Assembly: GCA_021464415.1 (NCBI GenBank)
Contig: CM038471.1
Coordinates: forward strand, 32,275,234 to 32,339,233
Source of the DNA: Lonicera japonica
Lineage: Eukaryota > Streptophyta > Magnoliopsida > Dipsacales > Caprifoliaceae
DNA length: 64,000 nucleotides
Direction: 5' to 3'
A program made the position numbers and the translations under genes. How positions within the stretch are numbered: position 1 is the stretch's first letter; the number at the start of each line of letters is the position of its first letter. Under the pieces are notes generated by a model that worked only from the letters and a program-made list of their open reading frames with translations, searched no databases and was not told the origin of the DNA. This document shows positions 58,834 to 64,000 of the stretch, piece by piece.

Positions 58834-59500
58834 GACCACTACTTTAATTAACACATCTTTATGTTTCTATTCCATCTTTCTTTTTTCAACAAATAATTTC
58901 TTGACATACGTAACACATTATGCACAAAAATGGCATCAATAGAATTAATTAAAATAATACCCTATCCCCTTAGTGTGGGTTCATCTATATTATGAAAGGA
59001 ACAAAATATTAAATAAGAATAAAGTTAATCTTATCAATAGAATGGATGGAAGATTAATTGAAAGTATCTCCAATAGTTGTTTAAAATTTATTAAGAATGT
59101 CCTATTGGAATTAGTCCCTAAAATCAACATGTCAAATTATTAAGATCTAAATTAAAATACTTAAACTGCGTACCTGGATCTATAATAAATAAATACGGAA
59201 TACGAGAATCGATCACAATAACAACGCAGATTGAGCGGGTACGTGGTCTTCCTCAACCAAATCGCTTTAGTTTCTTGATGAGAATTTTTTATTCTCTTCC
59301 AAATAGGGAGAAGGGAACCGTATATTTGATTTAGTGTATTAGAGATCATAATCCTAATATCTACTTTATATACAATATAATTAGGGTTCCCATAAAACCC
59401 TAATAAGCACATATAAGGTATCTACACATTTATTTAAGCAGTCTATGGGCTTAACTAAAAAATTAATTAGACCACTAAAAATCAGCACATTAATTTAAGA
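58834..59500. other. AT-rich spacer
   Basis: No gene is supported. The ORF at 59161-59412 (- strand) has no recognisable domain. Confidence 0.3.
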
Positions 59501-59950
59501 GTAAACTACGCTAATGGCCCTTAAACTATTGCCATTGTCCTACTTTGGCCCTTAAACAAATTTTTGTCGCATTTAAATACTTGAACTATTCTCCGAGTTT
59601 CAAATTGGCCTTTCCATCCAATTTGCACGTTAAATTGGGTGGAATCTCATTTCCGTCCATTTTCAAAAGGGTAAAATGGTCATATTAGCCCCAAGTTACT
59701 TTCCCTCCATTTTCATCCCCTTCCTAGACCTGTATTTCCACCTATTTTGCCCAGCCACAGTAAAATTTCACTGTGGCCAAATACCCATGAAAATCAGAAG
59801 AAAAGAAAGATAGAAAGAGAGGAGAAACAAAGAGACAGTGAGAGAGACGAGAAACAAAGAGACACAAAGAGAGAAACTAACCCGAAGAGAGAGAAACAAA
59901 TATGACACTTTATTGCTATTGTGGAAAAGCTGCTTGTGAAGCCCTGAGTA

Positions 59951-60067
59951 ATGAGTACTCCCTTGCGTGGAGGAATGGTAGCTCGAGCGATGAGTACTCC
60001 CTTGTGTGGAGGAATGGTAGCTCGAGCGATGAGTACTCCCTTGTGTGGAGGAATGGTAGCTCAAAAG
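59951..60067 (+). repeat. 39-bp tandem repeats in the Cassandra 5' LTR
   Basis: Three units (starts 59951, 59990, 60029) of atgagtactcccttg.gtgg with aggaatggtagctcgagcg. The 3' LTR has two (60443, 60482), which explains the 38-39 bp length difference between LTRs. Confidence 0.9.
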
Positions 60068-60166
60068 GGGCATCTCACACCAGAAGTTGGGGATCCTTGG
60101 AGACCCATATAAGTAAGATATGGTCGCTAATTAAGTACGAGGCCTTTTGGAAGGCTCACTGGTTTC

Positions 60167-60256
60167 GGATCCCATGAGAACTCCGAAGTTAAGCGAGTAG
60201 TGGACTAGAGCAATCCCAGGATGGGTGATCCCTTGGGAAGCTGGTCGTGAGCTCCC
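60167..60256 (+). other. 5S rRNA-like segment, Cassandra 5' LTR
   Basis: Matches the plant 5S rRNA gene core, including GGATCCCATGAGAACTCCGA, the A-box GAAGTTAAGC and the C-box region GGATGGGTGA-C. The same segment is at about 60621-60710 in the 3' LTR. Not a genuine 5S gene: the first third and the tandem 5S spacer are absent. Confidence 0.9.
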
Positions 60257-61076
60257 AGAAACAAAGCCGTGAGGGTAAATGTCCTGGGGCTGAGGCCTGT
60301 CTAGGACGCTACCCAGAGCGGACAATATCGTACTGAGGTGGGACCAGGTTGTTACAAATGGTATCAGAGCGGACCCCACAGAGTACTGTGTGTCGACAAG
60401 GACGTCGATTCCCTTGGGGGGAAGGATGTGACGCCTTGAGTGATGAGTACTCCCTTGGGGGGAAGAATGGTAGCTCGAGCGATGAGTACTCCCTTGTGTG
60501 GAGGAATGGTAGCTCCAAGGGGGCATCCCACACCGGACGTTGGGGGATCCCTGGAGACCCATATAAGTAAGATATGGTCGCTAATTAAGTACGAGGCCTT
60601 TTGGAAGGCTCACTGGCTTCGGATCCCATGAGAACTCCGAAGTTAAGCGAGTAGTGGACCAGAGCAATCCCAGGATGGGTGACCCCCTGGGAAGCTAGTC
60701 GTGAGCTCCCAGAAACAAAGTCGTGATGGTAGATGTCCTGGGGCTGAGGCCTGTCTAGGATGCTACCCAAAGCGGACAATATCGTACTGAGGTGGGACCG
60801 GGTCGTTACACTGCTATAGTGAAGACATCGAAAACTCCTCAAAATCCAAGTAAAAGGTTTGTAACTTGCCCTGAACAAATAAGATGTGTGTTCTTTGTGT
60901 GGGAATACATATATATGTGGATAACTGAAGGTGGAAGAAAGGCAGAAAAGAAAAGTCGTGTGAAAGTTTGGATTGTAATGCTTGTATGTGCTATTGTGCT
61001 TTGGTTTTTCTTTAATTCTGTCCATGAAGATGTGGAGAACTCCACTGAGGTTTACAACTATGGAGGGTTTAAATGA

Positions 61077-61779
61077 GTGAATGTAATGCTCTATTATGTA
61101 TGAATGAATGTAATGCTCGGTTTTTCTTCAGTGAATGTATTGCTCTATTTTGGATAAATGTAATGCTCTGTTTTGAATAAATGAAATGCAATGTTATGAA
61201 TGAATTGAAATGCTCTGTTTCAACACCAATGAACTAAATCAATAGCAGACATATTAAAGCAAACACAAAATACATGTATTACTAATTCCAACAACAAACA
61301 AAAATTTCAAACAATTATTTACATCCCCAATTACTAATACCCACCTATGTCATAGTTATAACTTCCCAAAAACTTATACCCACCTATACAATTACTTACA
61401 TCTCCAAAAAGTTATACCCTCTAACCATTAATTACTTACATCCCCAAAAACTTATACCCACCTATACAATTACTTTCATCCTCAAAAACTTATACCCACC
61501 TATACAATTACTTTCATCTCCTAAAAGATCAAATTTGGCTGGACCCTGGTGCTCATTGGCTGTTCAATTGACTGCATTGTCCTTTATTTTGGCTAGATTC
61601 GCCTCTCTTTCTTTTATCCTAAAAAAAGAACACTATTATTTAATTCAAATTTATAGCGTATATAATTATATACGTACAAAAAATTGACGGTTATACCTGC
61701 AATCCTCTAACCAACTCTAAAGTAGTAATAAACTGCCTTGGAGCTAATGTTGTTGCTGCTGCTGCTGCACCACCACCTT
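61077..61779. other. AT-rich spacer with short tandem repeats
   Basis: Repeats of the kind gaatgtaatgctctgttt (61080-61220) and of aacttatacccacctatac plus aattact (about 61370-61510). No gene. Confidence 0.5.
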
Positions 61780-63830
61780 TGCTCCTAGCTGTTACTGCTG
61801 CACCATCACTTCCACTAGCTGATGCACCTCATCCCCTTTGCAAGTCCTTGAATTGTGGCCTTTGTTGCTACATTTCCTACAAGTCATACCAATCCCTTTT
61901 TTCCCTAGTTTCCCACCTCCTCCTGTTTGAACTATAGGTTCATCTCCTTTTTTATTCCTTGCTTTCTTACACCTACCAACATGTGCTTTAACATCAGGTG
62001 GTATAAGTCTAGCCAATGAAAAACGTGGCCATAAGCCTTGCCATTGATTGATGAAATAATATGTGCATTTGTATCCAAATAACTCTCCTTTGTGGAACAG
62101 GAATCTACATAATCTGTGGGCTCTTCATTTTGGCTAAAAACTGCACACACTATATGGACACAAGGCATCCCACTCATTTTTCACAATCTACAAGTACATG
62201 TCATGTTTATTAAATTTACTACAAATCCCACTCCAGGCTTACTACTCACTTGGTATTGATTCCCACCAGACCATAAACTAATATAATTAGATGCCAAAGT
62301 ACCAAGGTGCTCCAATTTCTCTTATATCCTAGGACACACTTCATGGAGATGAACCTTCATTTTCTCCCTATTTTTTCTTATTCTAACAATTAACAATGTT
62401 CTTATGCATTCAAACATACTAATAATTGGTTTATCCTTAACTTCGAGAATAAAATTGTTGAAGATCTCACAATGATTATTGATAAGAAGATGACACTTCA
62501 AATGTGTTTGAATGCAATCCCTGTGTTTAACCAATTCCACCCAGAAGCAGTCAATTTCTTTAACTCTTCAATGCAATACTGAAAATATTCAACTGTGATA
62601 GCCCTAGCACATTTCCAAAAAGCCTTTTTATTGTTTCCCACCATTACCTTCTTTTCTAAAGTTACTATAGTGATGCCTAATATAGAACCTACTTTCCCAT
62701 TTTGGCACCACCTCAACCAAAACAGGTACAAGACCCTACATATGCAGTGTGAAGTAATATATAAATGTTATTATATAACAGTGTGTGTGGGTGAGAGATA
62801 TTATATAACAGTGTGTGTTAATTCAAAAAGATGTACTTTTTGTTGATCACTCATTATTGTCCACATTGATTGGTTATCTTATTCAATTCCAAAATCAGCA
62901 CAAACCAATTTCAAGAACCATATCCAAGAGGACTTGGTTTCCTTCTCCACAACTGCATAGGCAAATGGATACATGCCGTTATTTGCATCAATACCAACTG
63001 CACACAATAACTGCCCATAATATGGCCCTTTTAAGAAACAACCATCCAATCCAATGAAAGGTTTACACTTTTAACACCCTCTTTAAATGGTCCAAGGCAG
63101 CAATACATTCTTTTCAACTTTCTTACACCATCTGCTTCATCTTTGTGGTCCACAAAGGTTGAATTTGGCATTGCCCTTTTGATTTATGCACAATGATCCC
63201 AAATCCAATTGTATTGATCTTTATGAGTGCCTTCAATCAATTCTTGGGCCTTTGATTTAGTTCTATAGAACTAGGATCTTGAAATATCAACTTTATGGTT
63301 CTTTCTCACAACATCTCTTAAGGATTGCCAATGCATATCCATGTTGGCACCAAACATCCCCTCATAATTTTTGGACATCCAACCTGAATTCACATGTTTA
63401 TTATGATGTGAACTCCTGTAATTTGTGTGCTTATCATTCATACTTTTCACTTGCAGTGTGGTACCACTCTCTTTTGATTGCCTAGATGCAAAATAAACCA
63501 ATTACATGGAAGTTTGCATTTTGCCCCCACTCTCGATTTTTCATTACATGGAAACTTGATTTGCTTCCTATGTATAATGGAATACTCTGCAATTGCTTCT
63601 CTAAACTTTTAAGCAGAACCAAATAACTGCCCTACTTTAAACTAAGGATTATGCTTATGTTTTCCTGCAAAGTACTCAACAAACCTATGCTTTTTACCCC
63701 CATTTTCCTCATCAGAAGAAGCAATACTCACCAACTCATCAGGATCACCCATATTAGACCACATTTCTTCAGCTGCAGCACTAGTTCCCTCCCCCTTTTT
63801 ACCCCTTACATTGCTTTGTTCACCATTACA
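61780..63830 (-). pseudogene. MuDR-type MULE transposase, decayed
   Basis: On the - strand the order is: N-terminal acidic and MuDR plant region (DPDELVSIASSDEENGG near 63750, then EAIAEYSIIHRKQIKF near 63600), a linker (DMHWQSLRDVVRKNHKV, 63340), and the catalytic start IGLDGCFLKGPYYGQLL (near 63050) with AYAVVEKETKSSW. Helical parts follow (KAFWKCARAITVEYF 62620; NNHCEIFNNFILEVKDKPI 62450). A SWIM finger (CTCRL-stop-KMSGMPCVHIV, 62180) has a TGA in place of the usual Trp, and a CCHC knuckle (CRKCSNKGHNSRTC, 61855) closes the protein. Frameshifts and stops are frequent. It would have bound element ends and catalysed transposition. Confidence 0.85.
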
Positions 63831-64000
63831 CCAAACAGGAAATTAGTAACGGTCACTTTTTTCCATCTGTGACGGTTTATGTCCGTTACTAGACTGTAAT
63901 GTGTAAAGTCTGTTACTAAATAAAAAATAAGTGTTATTATAATCAATTAACTATATCCGGATAAATTTTTAATTCTGTAACAGACATAAAATTAACTAGT
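63824..64000. mobile_element. Possible CACTA-type terminus
   Basis: Starts CATTACACCAAACAGGAAAT, one base from a CACTA terminus. It is followed by several direct and inverted copies of a short TAACGG / CCGTTAC word (taacggtcac, gtgacggttt, ccgttactag, tgttactaaa), a pattern of CACTA subterminal repeats. The element leaves the window. Confidence 0.35.

Larger units (their letters stand above)
59935..60810 (+). mobile_element. Cassandra-type TRIM retroelement with 5S rRNA-like LTRs
   Basis: 876 bp, bounded by TGTGA...TTACA LTRs and flanked by CTGCT on both sides (59930-59934, 60811-60815). The 5' LTR is 59935-60356 (422 bp) and the 3' LTR 60427-60810 (384 bp). A tRNA-iMet primer site TGGTATCAGAGC is at 60359-60370 and a purine tract GGGGGGAAGGA precedes the 3' LTR (60416-60426). 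The internal domain is only 70 bp and encodes nothing. 5S rRNA-like promoter sequence in each LTR is the defining feature of Cassandra. Confidence 0.93.
59902..61076 (+). pseudogene. GRF-type zinc-finger ORF split by a Cassandra element
   Basis: The first 11 codons (MTLYCYCGKAA) are at 59902-59934. The frame resumes after the inserted element at 60816 and ends with TGA at 61074-61076. Omitting the insert and one CTGCT repeat restores one frame of about 98 codons. It shows the GRF finger (CYCG, then TSKTPQNPSKRFVTC and CVFFVW), a basic segment and a C-terminal hydrophobic helix (VWIVMLVCAIVLWFFF). GRF fingers bind nucleic acid; short plant versions with a membrane tail are common and often linked to MULEs. 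With the insert in place translation would run into the LTR. Confidence 0.85.
59505..64000. mobile_element. Second Mutator-like element (MuDR type), right part outside the window
   Basis: Near 59505 begins sequence of the kind found at plant MULE ends (gtaaactacgctaatggccc followed by ttaaactattgcc). It is followed by a GRF zinc-finger ORF (+) and a convergent MuDR-type transposase (-). The opposite TIR is not in the window, so borders and target repeat cannot be tested. A Cassandra TRIM sits inside at 59935-60810. Confidence 0.55.

Noticed and set aside
60167..60710. Two 5S rRNA genes
   Set aside because: Both lie in LTRs with matching ends, primer site, purine tract and target repeat. They lack the 5' part of 5S and tandem spacer organisation, so they are Cassandra LTR sequence.

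Overview
The window is nuclear DNA of a flowering plant, most likely a eudicot. It is AT-rich, contains intron-bearing host genes with plant-type splice sites, and is dominated by nested plant transposable elements (Copia/Sirevirus-type, Gypsy remnant, hAT, Mutator-like, LINE, MITEs, a Cassandra TRIM). Only two ordinary host genes are visible: a three-exon gene for a small single-pass protein of unknown function (29991-32395, + strand) and an eleven-exon protein disulfide-isomerase gene of the PDIL2-1 type (37239-46865, - strand).

Layout. 1-2254 is a decayed coiled-coil transposon ORF plus AT-rich spacer. 2255-19527 is one nested block: an old TTF-finger hAT transposon, a Sirevirus-like Copia element (gag-pol in one frame with three stops, extra 387-codon ORF after pol, three PPT-like motifs), then a second, nearly identical copy of hAT plus one LTR. 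The junction inside the Copia 5' LTR (14721-14725) shows a 5-bp microhomology, and matching GTATG target-site repeats lie at the outer ends. 19523-19880 is a Gypsy integrase remnant. 20759-29029 is a Mutator-like element with TIRs and an 8-bp target repeat. It carries a plant-mobile-domain gene (+) convergent with a FAR1-type transposase fused to an OTU protease domain (-), and three clusters of a short hairpin repeat that I cannot assign to a known feature.

29991-32395 is the small host gene with a MITE in intron 1. 33314-35675 is a rearranged set of direct and inverted segments with promoter-like modules, possibly from an endogenous pararetrovirus; a Tourist-like MITE in one arm has its empty site preserved in the other arm. 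The PDI gene follows. It has intronic MITEs, a SINE candidate, a duplicated splice acceptor, an intron-1 minisatellite and a one-base frameshift in the signal-peptide codons. 49180-55430 holds another MITE and two decayed L1-type LINE segments, one split by a solo LTR.

55460-58828 is a complete small LTR retroelement (PBS, PPT, 98-99% identical LTRs, ACCTA target repeat). It has no recognisable gag-pol and instead carries an intact, intronless 271-codon LOB-domain (AS2/LBD) transcription-factor ORF in sense orientation. This looks like a captured host gene and is the most unusual object in the window. From about 59500 to the end is a second Mutator-like element: a GRF zinc-finger ORF split by a Cassandra TRIM (5S rRNA-like LTRs, CTGCT target repeat) and a decayed MuDR-type transposase on the - strand.

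Most calls rest on reading the sequence by eye. Family names come from recognised motifs, and no database search was possible.
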